Origin: Acidobacteriota bacterium
GTDB lineage: Bacteria; Acidobacteriota; Terriglobia; Bryobacterales; Bryobacteraceae
Reading direction: 5' to 3'
DNA: 64,000 nucleotides
Assembly: GCA_018268935.1 (NCBI GenBank)
Contig: JAFDVS010000044.1
Location: forward strand, 24,058 to 88,057
The notes beneath the pieces were generated by a model that ran no database searches, was not told the origin of the DNA, and worked only from the letters and a program-made list of their open reading frames with translations. A program made the translations under genes and the position numbers. Every line of letters begins with the position of its first letter. Positions within the stretch are counted from its first letter, which is position 1. Shown here piece by piece: positions 1 to 11,639 of this stretch.

Positions 1-1843
1 TCACATCGAACTCTTCGTTGCGAGCGATGCGGCACGCCTCCACACCGTTGTTGACGGTGCGAATCTGGTGGCCCAACCTGGTCAGCAACCGCTCCGCCAC
101 GCGGCAGTTGATGGGGTTGTCTTCCACCAGCAGGATCCTCGCCGGTTTGCCGGCAGCAGAGGATTCCACCACGGCCTGCCGCTTCTCTTCCGGAAGATGC
201 TTCACCGAGGACACATCCAGCGGCAGGGAGAGCCAGAAGGTGGAGCCTTTGCCGGGCTCCGACATCAGTCCGATTTCCCCGCCCATCAGATGCACCAACT
301 GGCGGGAGATCGCCAGCCCAAGACCAGTGCCGCCGTACTTTCTTGTCGTAGCGCCGTCGGCCTGCGTGAATGGACGGAACAGTTTCGTCGCCACCTCCGG
401 CGCGATGCCGATGCCGGTATCCACCACTGAGATCCGGACACGGCTGCCTGTCTCACCGTGCTCGGGGTCAGCAACAATGCGCACACTCCCGCGTTCGGTG
501 AATTTCACGGCGTTGACCGCAAGATTCGTGATGATCTGGCGAATACGATCCGGGTCGGCGCGCACGATAGGCGGCAATGAGGGGTCCCACTGCAGCCCGA
601 AATCGATGCCCTTCTCCTGGGCACGAAAACGCAACAGCGCAACAACACCTTCCATGGTGGAGCGCAGATCCATGTCCACGCGGTTGACGCTGAGCTTACC
701 GGCTTCGATTTTCGAAAAATCGAGAATATCATTCAGCACGGTCAACAAGGAGGCAGCGGAATGCTGAATAGTATCCACCATCTCGCGCTGCTGATGATCG
801 AGGCGCGATTCGCTCAGCAAGGAAGCCATGCCGATAATGCCGTTCATCGGAGTGCGGATCTCATGCGAGATGTTAGCCACGAACTCCGATTTGGCGGCAT
901 TCGCCTTTTCCGCCAGTTGCCGCGCGTGCCGGGCGCGAAGCGCTTGCACCACAGCCAGCGCCACGGCCAGCGCCATTAGAAAGACCGTGGTCCACAGGAC
1001 CTGCGTCGTGCGCCGCGCCTCCAGCCCTTCGAGGATGGCCTGCATTTCGCTTGGTGCATCGTGGAACCACTTGGCCTGCAATCGCGCGATGCTGCCGTCT
1101 TTCGACAGCCGTTCCAGTTCCTGCCTGAGCGCCTCCGCCGTGGGCGTAAAGGCGAAACTCGACGCCAGCCCCACCGATACGGACGGCTCTTCCAGCGGGA
1201 TCGGCAATAGATCCACTTCCCGGCATCCGGGCGGTTTCTCCATCAGCGTCACCATCGCAACACGGTACTCAAAGAACGCCGCATCGGCCTCACCCTTGCA
1301 CACACCTTCCACCGTCGCATTGACGCCGGGGAAGATATGAATCGACTGCGACTTGAACTGACGCTTGGCCGTTTCCGTGGCGCCGTAGGTGCCATCCACC
1401 GCAATGCGATCCGGAAAGCGCTTCTGTGCCCAGCGGCTACCGCGGGCCCGCGGCGTGAGCAGACAGAAACTCATGCGCATCCACGGATCGGTAATGTGGA
1501 ACTTTTGCGCCCGCTCGGCCGAACCGGCCATGCGAGGCCAGATATCCACTTTGCCGCTCAGAATCGAATCGTCGGGCCGCGCATCCCAATAGACCCACTC
1601 CAACGGAATCTGCAGCCTGCTGGCCGCTTCGTCAATTGCTTCGAAGGCAAATCCTTCCGGTTTCCCGGCGGAATCCTTTGCATAGTAAGGAAATGCGTCG
1701 TTGAATCCGATACGCACGGGCTTCGTGTGGAGGGGAGCCTCGCGTCTGCAAGCGACGCCGAATAGGAGAAGGAAAGCCGTAACTAGGGTAACGGCATGAG
1801 ACCAAGCCGGAGGATGTGGTCTAGACAGTACAGCCACGGTCAT
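1..1843 (-). CDS. Hybrid sensor histidine kinase with periplasmic solute-binding sensor (3' end outside window)
   Basis: Read on the minus strand from an ATG at 1843, this frame stays open to the window edge (614 codons), so the C-terminus is missing. An N-terminal hydrophobic segment precedes a family-3 solute-binding-type domain (about residues 42-265, opening [12 protein letters not shown]), a membrane span near 283-305, a HisKA domain with the phospho-accepting His327 in NISHEIRTP, and an HATPase domain with N box ([12 protein letters not shown]), G1 (DTGIGI) and G2 (GTGLGLAIS). A receiver domain starts with [10 protein letters not shown], but its phospho-acceptor aspartate would lie just beyond base 1. 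By family knowledge it senses a small ligand in the periplasm and passes phosphate internally. The ligand is unknown and no response regulator partner is visible. Confidence 0.9.
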   Translation of the reverse strand, partial: MTVAVLSRPHPPAWSHAVTLVTAFLLLFGVACRREAPLHTKPVRIGFNDAFPYYAKDSAGKPEGFAFEAIDEAASRLQIPLEWVYWDARPDDSILSGKVDIWPRMAGSAERAQKFHITDPWMRMSFCLLTPRARGSRWAQKRFPDRIAVDGTYGATETAKRQFKSQSIHIFPGVNATVEGVCKGEADAAFFEYRVAMVTLMEKPPGCREVDLLPIPLEEPSVSVGLASSFAFTPTAEALRQELERLSKDGSIARLQAKWFHDAPSEMQAILEGLEARRTTQVLWTTVFLMALAVALAVVQALRARHARQLAEKANAAKSEFVANISHEIRTPMNGIIGMASLLSESRLDHQQREMVDTIQHSAASLLTVLNDILDFSKIEAGKLSVNRVDMDLRSTMEGVVALLRFRAQEKGIDFGLQWDPSLPPIVRADPDRIRQIITNLAVNAVKFTERGSVRIVADPEHGETGSRVRISVVDTGIGIAPEVATKLFRPFTQADGATTRKYGGTGLGLAISRQLVHLMGGEIGLMSEPGKGSTFWLSLPLDVSSVKHLPEEKRQAVVESSAAGKPARILLVEDNPINCRVAERLLTRLGHQIRTVNNGVEACRIARNEEFDV

Positions 1844-1889
1844 GGCTAGTATGGTCCAAACTGGAGGGGAATGGTATAGGAAAAAGGTT

Positions 1890-2828
1890 CTAAGTAAGTG
1901 GAGTTTTCTCCCAATTCCCCATTTCTTTATAGGTAGCTTCCCCGACCTCGGCCGTTGTCGCGTGGATTCGCACCGTATCGTGCAGTTCAATCGCGTATCC
2001 GCCGGCCAGCGTAACCGCCACGGGGATGTGTTCCCTTGCCGCCAGCTCAAAGACGATGCGGTCGCGTTCCCGCAGCCCGTCAAACGTCAGGTTGAGCCCG
2101 CCCAGTTGGTCCTGGCAGTAGGGATCCGCGCCGGCCACGTAGAAGATGATGTCGGGGCGAAAACCGGGTATCGCGATGTTGATGGCCTCCGACAGGCGCC
2201 GGATGTACTCGGAGTCTCCGGCATTGTCCTCCATATGGATATCGATGCTGGAGGGAGGCTTCTCCTCCGGATAGTTGTCGCGCTGATGGATGGACAAGGT
2301 GAACACAGTCGAATCATTGGCGAAAATCGCGGCGGTTCCGTTGCCGTGGTGCACATCGGTATCGATCACCATCGCGCGGGGGGCAAGATTTTCCCGCTGC
2401 ATCTTGCGCACGGCGATCGCTACATCGTGAATCGCGCAGAAACCTTCCCCATGATTGGGGAATGCATGGTGAAAGCCGCCACCAATATTGAAGCCGATGC
2501 CGTGCTGTAGCGCCAGCCTTGCGGCGAGTATCGTCCCCCCCGCGGCAAGCCAGAAGGCGCGCACCACCTGCTGGCTGTAGGGGATCTCCAAACGCATGAT
2601 GTCGGCGTAGGTGATGGTGCCGTACTTCAACTTACGGATCCATTCCTGTGTATGGACCAGGGCCACATCCTCATCGGCCGCCGGTTCCGGCACATGCACT
2701 TCCTCCGGCGTGAGAATGCCCTTGTCCATGAGCGCCTGGCGCACCAGTTTGTACTTCACGGTTGGAAAGACGTGATCGCCGAACTGGAGATCGTACAGGT
2801 CGTGATAGACAAACGCTGTCTGCGACAT
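1890..2828 (-). CDS. Histone deacetylase-like (AcuC-type) zinc hydrolase
   Basis: A 312-residue member of the arginase/deacetylase fold. Visible signatures are the paired catalytic histidines in [14 protein letters not shown], the zinc-binding [11 protein letters not shown] and a second metal motif in [12 protein letters not shown]. The start is the ATG at 2828 ([10 protein letters not shown]). The frame is open further upstream but that part only overlaps pta. It lies 4 nt after the pta stop, so the two are almost certainly co-transcribed. Bacterial relatives remove acetyl groups from lysines (AcuC acts on acetyl-CoA synthetase) or from small amides such as acetylpolyamines. Pairing with pta, the source of acetyl-phosphate, favours a role in reversing protein acetylation, but that is inference. 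Confidence 0.9.
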   Translation of the reverse strand: MSQTAFVYHDLYDLQFGDHVFPTVKYKLVRQALMDKGILTPEEVHVPEPAADEDVALVHTQEWIRKLKYGTITYADIMRLEIPYSQQVVRAFWLAAGGTILAARLALQHGIGFNIGGGFHHAFPNHGEGFCAIHDVAIAVRKMQRENLAPRAMVIDTDVHHGNGTAAIFANDSTVFTLSIHQRDNYPEEKPPSSIDIHMEDNAGDSEYIRRLSEAINIAIPGFRPDIIFYVAGADPYCQDQLGGLNLTFDGLRERDRIVFELAAREHIPVAVTLAGGYAIELHDTVRIHATTAEVGEATYKEMGNWEKTPLT

Positions 2829-2832
2829 AAGA

Positions 2833-3825
2833 TTAGGTTGCTTGCAGGGCGGTGATGATGGCGACGGAGTAAATATCTTCCTCCGAACATCCACGGGACA
2901 AGTCGTTGGCCGGCTTGGCGAGCCCCTGCAGGAACGGACCAATCGCCGCTGCGCCACCCAACCGCTCCACCAGTTTGTAAGCAATGTTGGCGCTCATCAG
3001 ATTGGGGAAGATGAGCGTATTGGCGTGTCCGGCCACGGTGGAGCCTGGCGCCTTACCGCGGCCGATGGCTTCGACGATCGCTGCGTCGGCTTGCAATTCG
3101 CCATCCGCGTGCAAATCAGGCGCTCGCTCGCGCAGGATACGCATCGCTTCCACCACTGCGTCCACGCTCTCGCCCTTGCCGCTGCCCTTCGTCGAATAGC
3201 AGAGCAAGGCGACGGTGGGCTCGGCGTCCAGCAACGCGCGCGTGCTCTTCGCCGTGGCGATGGCGATCTCGGCAAGTTCCACCGGCGACGGTTCAATCAC
3301 CACCGCGCAGTCGGCGAACGACAGCATTCCGTTCACGCCGTAGGAGGCATCGGGCACGGCCATAAGGAACACGCTCGAAACGGTCTTCACGCCTTGCATC
3401 GAGCCAATGCAATGGAGCGCGGCGCGAACCGTTTCCGCAGTCGTGTTGGCGGCACCGCCGACAAAGCCATCCGCATCTCCGGCCGACACCATCAAAGCCG
3501 AAAAATAGAGCGGCCGCGGCGCGATAGTGGCGGCTTCCATCTGCGTCATGCCCTTGGCGCGGCGGCGTTCGTGATAGAGGCGCGTGTAGTCCTGCAGTTT
3601 CGGGCTCGTGGCGGGCTCGATAAAAGTCACCCCCGCGGGCGGGTTGGCCGGGGGCGCACCGATCAGAATGGGCTCAACCAGGGAATCAGCGGCAAGGCGG
3701 CGGGCAGCGCCGATAACACGGGCGTCCGTTCCTTCCGGGAACACAATGCGTTTCTTCGGACGCATGGCACGGACACGCTCTTTCTGGCGTTCCATGTATG
3801 CGATGGCGGTCTGCGGCAGAGACAT
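2833..3825 (-). CDS. pta: Phosphate acetyltransferase
   Basis: A 330-residue short-form phosphate acetyl/butyryl transferase interconverting acetyl-CoA plus phosphate with acetyl-phosphate plus CoA. It lacks the N-terminal regulatory domains of the long enterobacterial enzyme. Family-typical stretches are IVFPEGTDARVI near residue 30, the central GGAANTTAETVRAAL and the C-terminal TLIFPNLMSANIAYKLVERL. The ATG at 3825 gives the conventional N-terminus; the frame extends upstream to 3972 but that part looks non-coding. No acetate kinase lies in the window. It is the first gene of a pair with the deacetylase-like gene. A butyryl-transferring variant cannot be excluded from sequence alone. Confidence 0.92.
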   Translation of the reverse strand: MSLPQTAIAYMERQKERVRAMRPKKRIVFPEGTDARVIGAARRLAADSLVEPILIGAPPANPPAGVTFIEPATSPKLQDYTRLYHERRRAKGMTQMEAATIAPRPLYFSALMVSAGDADGFVGGAANTTAETVRAALHCIGSMQGVKTVSSVFLMAVPDASYGVNGMLSFADCAVVIEPSPVELAEIAIATAKSTRALLDAEPTVALLCYSTKGSGKGESVDAVVEAMRILRERAPDLHADGELQADAAIVEAIGRGKAPGSTVAGHANTLIFPNLMSANIAYKLVERLGGAAAIGPFLQGLAKPANDLSRGCSEEDIYSVAIITALQAT

Positions 3826-3883
3826 AAGGATTCGCTTGTATTGTAGCGCCCCCGTGCATCCCTTCCCGCGTTGAGCATGCGGC

Positions 3884-3912
3884 TTGACATACCCAGACTC
3901 GGCGCACAAAAT
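3884..3912 (+). promoter_or_regulatory. Candidate sigma-70 promoter for the metalloprotease gene
   Basis: TTGACA at 3884-3889 is followed after 17 nt by CAAAAT at 3907-3912 (4 of 6 matches to TATAAT), in the divergent gap between pta and the metalloprotease. The -35 box and spacing are ideal and the -10 box is weak. The start codon lies 47 nt downstream. Confidence 0.45.
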
Positions 3913-3959
3913 GTTCCCAGGGCTGCTGATGCGGGCGATGACAGAAAGGTAGCGTTCTT

Positions 3960-6040
<2,081 letters not shown>

Positions 6041-6093
6041 TTGGGAAGGGCAGCACCAATCGCAAAATCTCTCTCTGAGGAGTGAAGACGGCA

Positions 6094-6207
6094 ATGACTG
6101 AGGAAACGGTAAAAATCATCAGCGGAGTACTGGCACTCGTGCTGGTGGCAATCATCTTCATGCGGCGGAAGTCGAAGAAAAAGACCGACGCCGCGGATGA
6201 TTTTTAG
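6094..6207 (+). CDS. 37-residue single-span membrane protein
   Basis: A short gene with a good ribosome site (GAGGAG about 10 nt before the ATG). The product starts MTEETVKIISG, has one transmembrane helix around residues 10-23 (LALVLVAIIF core), then a strongly basic stretch (MRRKSKKK) and an acidic tail ending DDF. This predicts an N-out, C-in topology. It lies between mdh and the SET-domain gene on the same strand, 53 nt and 14 nt apart, so the three could share a transcript. No family is recognised and the function is unknown. Confidence 0.6.
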   Translation: MTEETVKIISGVLALVLVAIIFMRRKSKKKTDAADDF

Positions 6208-6221
6208 ACCCAATTGAGCGT

Positions 6222-6710
6222 ATGGCGAAACAGGGCAAAAAAACCCTCGCCGCCGCGCACGATGACCCCGCCGGTAACGGCGATCCACAGCTGAACGAAA
6301 AATATACCTGCTTCCAGCTGAAACTAGCTCCCTCGGCGATCCATCGCTGGGGGATCTATGCTCTGGAGCGGATTCCGCCGCGGCGCAAGGTGATCGAATA
6401 TACCGGCGAGAAAATCAGCCGGCGCGAAACCAAGCGGCGCGACGCGCGGAAGTTGCATTATCTGTTCACGCTGGACAATTACTGGACAATCGACGGGGCA
6501 GTCGGTGGCAGCGGCGCCGAGTTCATCAATCATTCGTGTGAACCCAATGTCAGGGCGGTGATCCTGAAGGGGCACATCCTCTATTTCAGTAAACGCTGGA
6601 TAGAAAAGGGAGAGGAGTTGACCATCGACTACCATTTCCCTAAAGATGTGGAACGGGTGGAATGCAAGTGCGGCACCAAGGAGTGCCGCGGCACAATCAA
6701 TGTGAAGTAG
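6222..6710 (+). CDS. SET-domain protein (putative lysine methyltransferase)
   Basis: A 162-residue stand-alone SET protein. It shows RWGIYA (42-47) and EYTGE (59-63) from SET-N, the S-adenosylmethionine/catalytic core FINHSCEPN (101-109), GEELTIDY (130-137), and a post-SET-like cluster C148, C150 and C155 that can bind zinc together with C106. All parts needed for transfer of a methyl group to a protein lysine are present. Bacterial SET proteins are found in chlamydiae and several soil phyla and are often thought to derive from eukaryotes. The target is unknown. Its 3' end overlaps the convergent kinase gene by 14 nt. Confidence 0.9.
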   Translation: MAKQGKKTLAAAHDDPAGNGDPQLNEKYTCFQLKLAPSAIHRWGIYALERIPPRRKVIEYTGEKISRRETKRRDARKLHYLFTLDNYWTIDGAVGGSGAEFINHSCEPNVRAVILKGHILYFSKRWIEKGEELTIDYHFPKDVERVECKCGTKECRGTINVK

Positions 6711-9138
6711 AGGCGCGGAGCTGTTGGACTTCCTTCTGCAGTTCCGCCACCGCTTCGTCGTCCTTCAGTTGTTTCTGCACTTCAATCTCAAGCGTCAGGA
6801 AGCGGTGAATTTCGAAGAGGTGCCGTTGGCGGTCACGGCCCTTCATCGCCTGGGCGCGGTGGAAGTCGACGGCCTCTTTGTAACGCTTCACTAACTCTTC
6901 TTTCATTCCGGGCGTGGGCATCTTCCGCACCGAGGCTTCGTTCTGAGCCACGATGCGATGATAAGCCGCCTCCGCGGCCGCATCGTTCTTGAGTGCGGTG
7001 TAGAGCAGCGCTTCGGTGCGCATGGCGGAATTGCGATGCGCCACCGTCATAGTGGATGTGGAATCGATCTTTTCCGCCTGCGCGATGGCCTGTAGCGATC
7101 CCTCCACGTGCGGTTTGGACTGGTCGGCTAATCCGGCTTCGATGAGGGCTTTCGCCAGTTGCTCATGCGCCGCGGAAAGATCGTAGTAACACAAGACGCT
7201 ATTCTTGTCCTTCTGCAGATTGTCCATCGAGATGGCCAACTGGCGCCGATGGTGTGCGATCGCCCGCTCATATTGCTTTCTGGCGAGGTAGGCACGGCCC
7301 ACCATGGACTCCAGCACGAATTCATCCCGATCGCCAGTGGCTTCTTTGCGGGCTCGCATTCTCGCCAGCAGAGGCCGGGCCTGCTCTAAGGTAGCAATCG
7401 CCAGGTCGTGCTGCCCCGTCTTAAGGTAGAAGCCACCCAGTTGAGAAATACTAACGTGCCGGCTGCGTATCACCGTGTAATCATCGGGCGATTGTTTCAC
7501 CAACGCAGCCGTGAGTTCGTATGCCTTGCGATAGTAGATCAACGCATCAGTGTCGTTCCCCAATTGCTTATCCAACTCGGCAAGTTTGCCGTAGAAGGCG
7601 AGCAGAATGCGCTCAGCCTTATCGCCTCCAAGCGCCACCGACTGCTCCGCGGCGGCAAGCGCATCCAGGTAGTACTGGCGAGTGGCGCCAAAGTTGCCAT
7701 CCAGATGAGTGATGTCCCCCATGCCAGCCAACGCTTTCGCCTTGGTGTAGAGGATCTTCGCATTGGGCCCGTTCCGCGTTAGTACGGAATTGCACACATC
7801 CAAAGCGCGCAAGTAGCTGACGCGAGCACCAGCCGAGTCACCCAGACTATGCTTGTTCCGCGAGCGCTGTATGCTGCCTAAAACGGCATACGACTTGGCC
7901 AAATCGTCGGCAAGGTCCACATCATCACCGCGCTCACGTGACAGGATTTCCAGATACTGATGTGCCATCGCCACCAGTTTCTTGCGCGCATTCGTCGACC
8001 CGGGCAAAGGAGAAATCTCATGTTCAATCTCGAACAGAAATTTTCCGGCGAGTTGGCGCAAGTCTTCAAAACGCTCCTTGGCTCTCGCTGCGTTAGCCTG
8101 AGCAATACGTGCCTGGCGTACGGTTGTGACGATGCCGCCGGTTAAACTGGCCAGGAACAAACCAACGGCAACGGCGGCATACGTATGCCGCTTGAGAAAC
8201 TTGGAAGCGCGATACCCGGCCGTGGCGGCCCGTGCCGAAACAGGCATGCCTTCCAGGTAGCGGCGAATGTCCTCACCCAATTGCTCCGCCGAACCGTAGC
8301 GCCGCTCCGGCTCTTTGCGCATGGCCATCAGCACAATGTTGTCCAGGTCCCCGGCGAGTTCCTTCTTCACCGGAGTAATCACGGTGCTTGGCTTGCGCGG
8401 CTCCTGCTCGCACACCACGCGCATAAATTCAGGCAGCCCGCCCTCATTTTGATGGAACGGCAATCGGCCGGTGAGCAACTGGTACAGCACCACGCCCAGG
8501 GTATAGATGTCGGAAGCAACACCAATCGCGTCGCCCCGCATCTGCTCCGGGCTCGCATACTCCGGAGTCATCGCGTGCAGTCCGGTCTGCGTCAACGCCG
8601 CATCGGCTTGCAGAAACTGCGGAAATAGCGCCTTGGCGATGCCGAAATCGAGCAATTTGACCACGCCTTCAGGCGAAACCAGAATATTGCCCGGCTTCAG
8701 ATCCCGATGCACCACCAGCCGCTGATGCGCGTATTGCACCGCCGAACAAACACTCATGAACAACTTCAGCTTCTGGGGAAGCGTGAGCTGTTGATCCTCG
8801 CAGTAGCGATCCAGCGGGAGTCCGCCGCTGATGTACTCCATCACAAAGTACGGCTCGCCGGCGTCCGTGGTGCCGCCGTCAATCAATCGCGCGATGTTAG
8901 GGTGCTCCAGCGAAGCCAGAATCTGACGCTCCTGCCGGAAGCGCCGCAGCATCTCCTCGCTCTGCACGCTGTTCTGCAGAATCTTGATTGCGACATGCTT
9001 GTGAAACTCGTTGTCGGATCGCGTGCCGAGGTAGACAACTCCCATTCCTCCGCGTCCAATGATGCGTTCCAGCCGGTAAGGCCCTACATAGCGTGGCGGG
9101 GGCGCAGATTCACTGCTAGCGTACGGCTCCTGATACAT
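6697..9138 (-). CDS. Membrane serine/threonine kinase with C-terminal TPR domain
   Basis: An 813-residue PknB-type receptor kinase. The glycine loop GRGGMGVVY is at 28-36, Lys52 is in VAIKIL, the catalytic loop is HRDLKPGNILV and the metal site is DFGIAK, so it looks active. The kinase domain ends near residue 300, followed by one membrane span (about 325-345, GLFLASLTGGIV) and a long helical region with TPR character, such as the segment after ALALIYYRKAYELTAAL. In this family the TPR part is thought to lie outside the cytoplasm and sense partners. It is transcribed divergently from the first amidohydrolase, with starts 51 nt apart. Confidence 0.93.
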   Translation of the reverse strand: MYQEPYASSESAPPPRYVGPYRLERIIGRGGMGVVYLGTRSDNEFHKHVAIKILQNSVQSEEMLRRFRQERQILASLEHPNIARLIDGGTTDAGEPYFVMEYISGGLPLDRYCEDQQLTLPQKLKLFMSVCSAVQYAHQRLVVHRDLKPGNILVSPEGVVKLLDFGIAKALFPQFLQADAALTQTGLHAMTPEYASPEQMRGDAIGVASDIYTLGVVLYQLLTGRLPFHQNEGGLPEFMRVVCEQEPRKPSTVITPVKKELAGDLDNIVLMAMRKEPERRYGSAEQLGEDIRRYLEGMPVSARAATAGYRASKFLKRHTYAAVAVGLFLASLTGGIVTTVRQARIAQANAARAKERFEDLRQLAGKFLFEIEHEISPLPGSTNARKKLVAMAHQYLEILSRERGDDVDLADDLAKSYAVLGSIQRSRNKHSLGDSAGARVSYLRALDVCNSVLTRNGPNAKILYTKAKALAGMGDITHLDGNFGATRQYYLDALAAAEQSVALGGDKAERILLAFYGKLAELDKQLGNDTDALIYYRKAYELTAALVKQSPDDYTVIRSRHVSISQLGGFYLKTGQHDLAIATLEQARPLLARMRARKEATGDRDEFVLESMVGRAYLARKQYERAIAHHRRQLAISMDNLQKDKNSVLCYYDLSAAHEQLAKALIEAGLADQSKPHVEGSLQAIAQAEKIDSTSTMTVAHRNSAMRTEALLYTALKNDAAAEAAYHRIVAQNEASVRKMPTPGMKEELVKRYKEAVDFHRAQAMKGRDRQRHLFEIHRFLTLEIEVQKQLKDDEAVAELQKEVQQLRASTSH

Positions 9139-9189
9139 GGCTTCCCTCTTCTCTATCGACGGGCGGTGGTGATATCGTTAGTGTTTCCT

Positions 9190-10413
9190 ATGCTATCTCT
9201 CCTTGGATTGCTTTTGTTGGCCCTACCCGCGACATGCCAGACGTACGACATCCTTTTGAAAGGCGGCCACGTGCTGGACCCGGCCAATCAGATCGACGCT
9301 GTCCGCGACGTGGCCATCCGCGGAAACACCATTGCCCGCGTGGCGGCGAACATTCCGGAGTCTGAGGCGCGCAAAACAATCCGCGTGGATGGGCGCTATG
9401 TGACACCAGGTTTGATTGACCTGCATTTTCACTCCTACGGCTACAGCGGCGCCATCTTCCCTGACGACACGGCGTTGCTGGCCGGCACCACCACGGTTGT
9501 TGACGCGGGAGGGCCCGGCTATCGCACCTACCTCGATTTCAAGAAGAAGATCGTCCAACGCACCCGCACTCGTGTGCTCGCGCTGATCAACATCGCCGGT
9601 GGCGGCATGGTGGGCTCTGCGTCGGAAGATAACGTCGCCGACATGCTTCCCGACAAGACCGCGGAAGTCATCAAGGCCAATCGCGACGTGATTGTGGGCA
9701 TCAAGGTGGCGCACTTCGGCAAACCGGGCTGGGACGCGCTGAAGCGGGCCATCGAGGCCGGGCGACTGGCCGGTGTGCCCGTCATGGTGGACGACAAAAT
9801 CTTCACCAACAGCGAACGAACCTCGCGGGAGAAGCTGCTCGACGTAATGCGCCCCGGTGACATGCACACCCACATGTATAACGACCGCCAGGTGGAAGTG
9901 GTGAGCCGCTTTAACGGCAAGGTGCAGGAATACGCCATCGAAGCGCGCCGCCGCGGTGTTCTGTTCGATCTCGGCCATGGCGGCGGAAGCTTCCTCTGGA
10001 CCGTGGCCATGCCCGCCGCCAAACAGGGCTTCTACCCCGACACCATCAGTACCGACCTGCACTCGTCCAGCATCATGATGCAGCAAAGCGACATGCCCAA
10101 TTGCATGTCGAAGATGATGCTGCTCGGCATGAAGTTTGAGGATGCGGTCATGAAATCCACCATGATGCCGGCCAAGGTGATCGGCCGGTTGCCCGAGATC
10201 GGCACGCTCGGCGAAGGCAAAGTGGCCGATATCGCCGTGCTGACCATCCGCGACGGCACGTTCGCTTTCAAGGACGCCTGGGGTAAGAAAATGTTTGGAA
10301 CAAAGAAAGTCGAAAATGTTTTGACCATCCGCGATGGCAAACTGGTCTACGACGCGGAAGGACGCGGATTCCCCGAATGGACCAAGGCCGGCGCCTACGA
10401 GGTGATCCCGTGA
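9190..10413 (+). CDS. Exported amidohydrolase/deacetylase-type metallohydrolase (copy 1)
   Basis: 407 residues with a signal peptide (MLSLLGLLLLALPATCQ) and the amidohydrolase TIM-barrel pattern: DILLKGGHVLDPAN, then VTPGLIDLHFHSY with the HxH metal pair, GIKV carrying the lysine usually carboxylated, MHTHMY, DLGHGGG and STDLH. The closest general family is the dihydroorotase-like amidohydrolase/deacetylase group; the true substrate (amide, N-acyl amino acid or cyclic imide) cannot be read from sequence. A GTG at 9181 is an alternative start adding three residues. It is translationally coupled to a paralogue by a GTGA overlap. The two likely act outside the cytoplasm. Confidence 0.85.
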   Translation: MLSLLGLLLLALPATCQTYDILLKGGHVLDPANQIDAVRDVAIRGNTIARVAANIPESEARKTIRVDGRYVTPGLIDLHFHSYGYSGAIFPDDTALLAGTTTVVDAGGPGYRTYLDFKKKIVQRTRTRVLALINIAGGGMVGSASEDNVADMLPDKTAEVIKANRDVIVGIKVAHFGKPGWDALKRAIEAGRLAGVPVMVDDKIFTNSERTSREKLLDVMRPGDMHTHMYNDRQVEVVSRFNGKVQEYAIEARRRGVLFDLGHGGGSFLWTVAMPAAKQGFYPDTISTDLHSSSIMMQQSDMPNCMSKMMLLGMKFEDAVMKSTMMPAKVIGRLPEIGTLGEGKVADIAVLTIRDGTFAFKDAWGKKMFGTKKVENVLTIRDGKLVYDAEGRGFPEWTKAGAYEVIP

Positions 10414-11630
10414 CGAAGACACTGCTACTGATGGGACTCGCCTGTTGCGCCGCCGCGCAGGCCCAGATTTACGACATTCTGATCAAGAACGGGCAGGTCA
10501 TCGATCCCGCCAACGGGCGCAACTCGCGCATGGATATCGCCATCGTCGGTTCGAAGATCGTCAAAGTGGCGAAGGACCTTCCTGCCTCGAAAGCGCGCAC
10601 GGTGGTGGAGGCCGGCGAATACGTGGTCACCCCCGGCCTCATCGACCTGCACGTCCATTTCGATGCGCACGGCGCCTGGCTCAATCTCAATCCCGATCAC
10701 AATGCCCTGCGCTTCGGCGTGACCACGGCCGTGGATGCGGGTAGTTCCGGCGCCGACAATTTCGAGGCGTTTCGTAAGCGTGTCATTGACGATGCTGACA
10801 CGCGTGTGCTCGCGTTCCTCAACATTGTCTCCGGCGGCATGTACGGCGCGGAGGTGGAGAACGATCCGAAACAGATGAACGTCGCCAAGGCTGTCGCCAT
10901 GGTGAAGAAGCATCGCGATGTGATCGTGGGTATCAAGACCGCGCACTACCGGCCCGCCGATTGGATCGCCGTCGATAACGCGGTGAAAGCCGCCACCGAA
11001 TCCGGCACAGTGACGATGGTCGACTTCTTCCCCCAACCTGGACGTGAGTATCCGGAGTTGCTGGCCAAACACATGCGGCCCGGCGATATCCACACGCATT
11101 TCTACGGCCGGCTGATTCCACAGTTGGATCAGAACAAGAAGGTGCAGCCCTACATGTTGGAAGCACGCAAGCGCGGGATTCTGTTTGATGTCGGCCACGG
11201 CGCCGGCGCCTTCTGGTTCCGCATCGCCGCACCCATGATCGCGCAGGGTTTTCTGCCCGACACCATCTCCACTGATTTGCACAAGAACAGCGTGATGCTT
11301 CCCAATGCCACCATGCCCAACGTGATGTCGAAACTGATGAACCTGGGAATGACGCTGGAGCAAGTAGTGGAGCGCAGCACACTGGCCCCGGCCAAAGCGA
11401 TTGGGCGGAAGGAACTCGGGACGCTGAGTGAAGGGGCGGTGGCTGATGTGGCGCTGTTCATGGTGGAGCGTGGCACGTTTGCCTTCCTCGATTCGGGACA
11501 TGGCAAGCTCACCGGCGACAAGCGCCTGCGCTGCGCGATGACCGTACGCAACGGCAAGATCGTTTGGGATGAGGATGGACTGAGCACCACCGACATCTCC
11601 CGCGCCGGCCCTTACAGTAACTTCAAATAG
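10410..11630 (+). CDS. Exported amidohydrolase/deacetylase-type metallohydrolase (copy 2)
   Basis: 406 residues, paralogous along its whole length to the preceding gene. The start is the GTG at 10410, which shares GTGA with the upstream stop; this gives a clean signal peptide (TKTLLLMGLACCAAAQAQ). Metal-site motifs are VTPGLIDLHVHFD, GIKTAHY, IHTHFY, DVGHGAG and STDLH. The two copies share order and spacing of all metal motifs but are clearly diverged, so this is an old duplication with possible substrate specialisation. The DUF429-like gene starts 9 nt after its stop. Confidence 0.85.
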   Translation: MTKTLLLMGLACCAAAQAQIYDILIKNGQVIDPANGRNSRMDIAIVGSKIVKVAKDLPASKARTVVEAGEYVVTPGLIDLHVHFDAHGAWLNLNPDHNALRFGVTTAVDAGSSGADNFEAFRKRVIDDADTRVLAFLNIVSGGMYGAEVENDPKQMNVAKAVAMVKKHRDVIVGIKTAHYRPADWIAVDNAVKAATESGTVTMVDFFPQPGREYPELLAKHMRPGDIHTHFYGRLIPQLDQNKKVQPYMLEARKRGILFDVGHGAGAFWFRIAAPMIAQGFLPDTISTDLHKNSVMLPNATMPNVMSKLMNLGMTLEQVVERSTLAPAKAIGRKELGTLSEGAVADVALFMVERGTFAFLDSGHGKLTGDKRLRCAMTVRNGKIVWDEDGLSTTDISRAGPYSNFK

Positions 11631-11639
11631 CAATCACCC

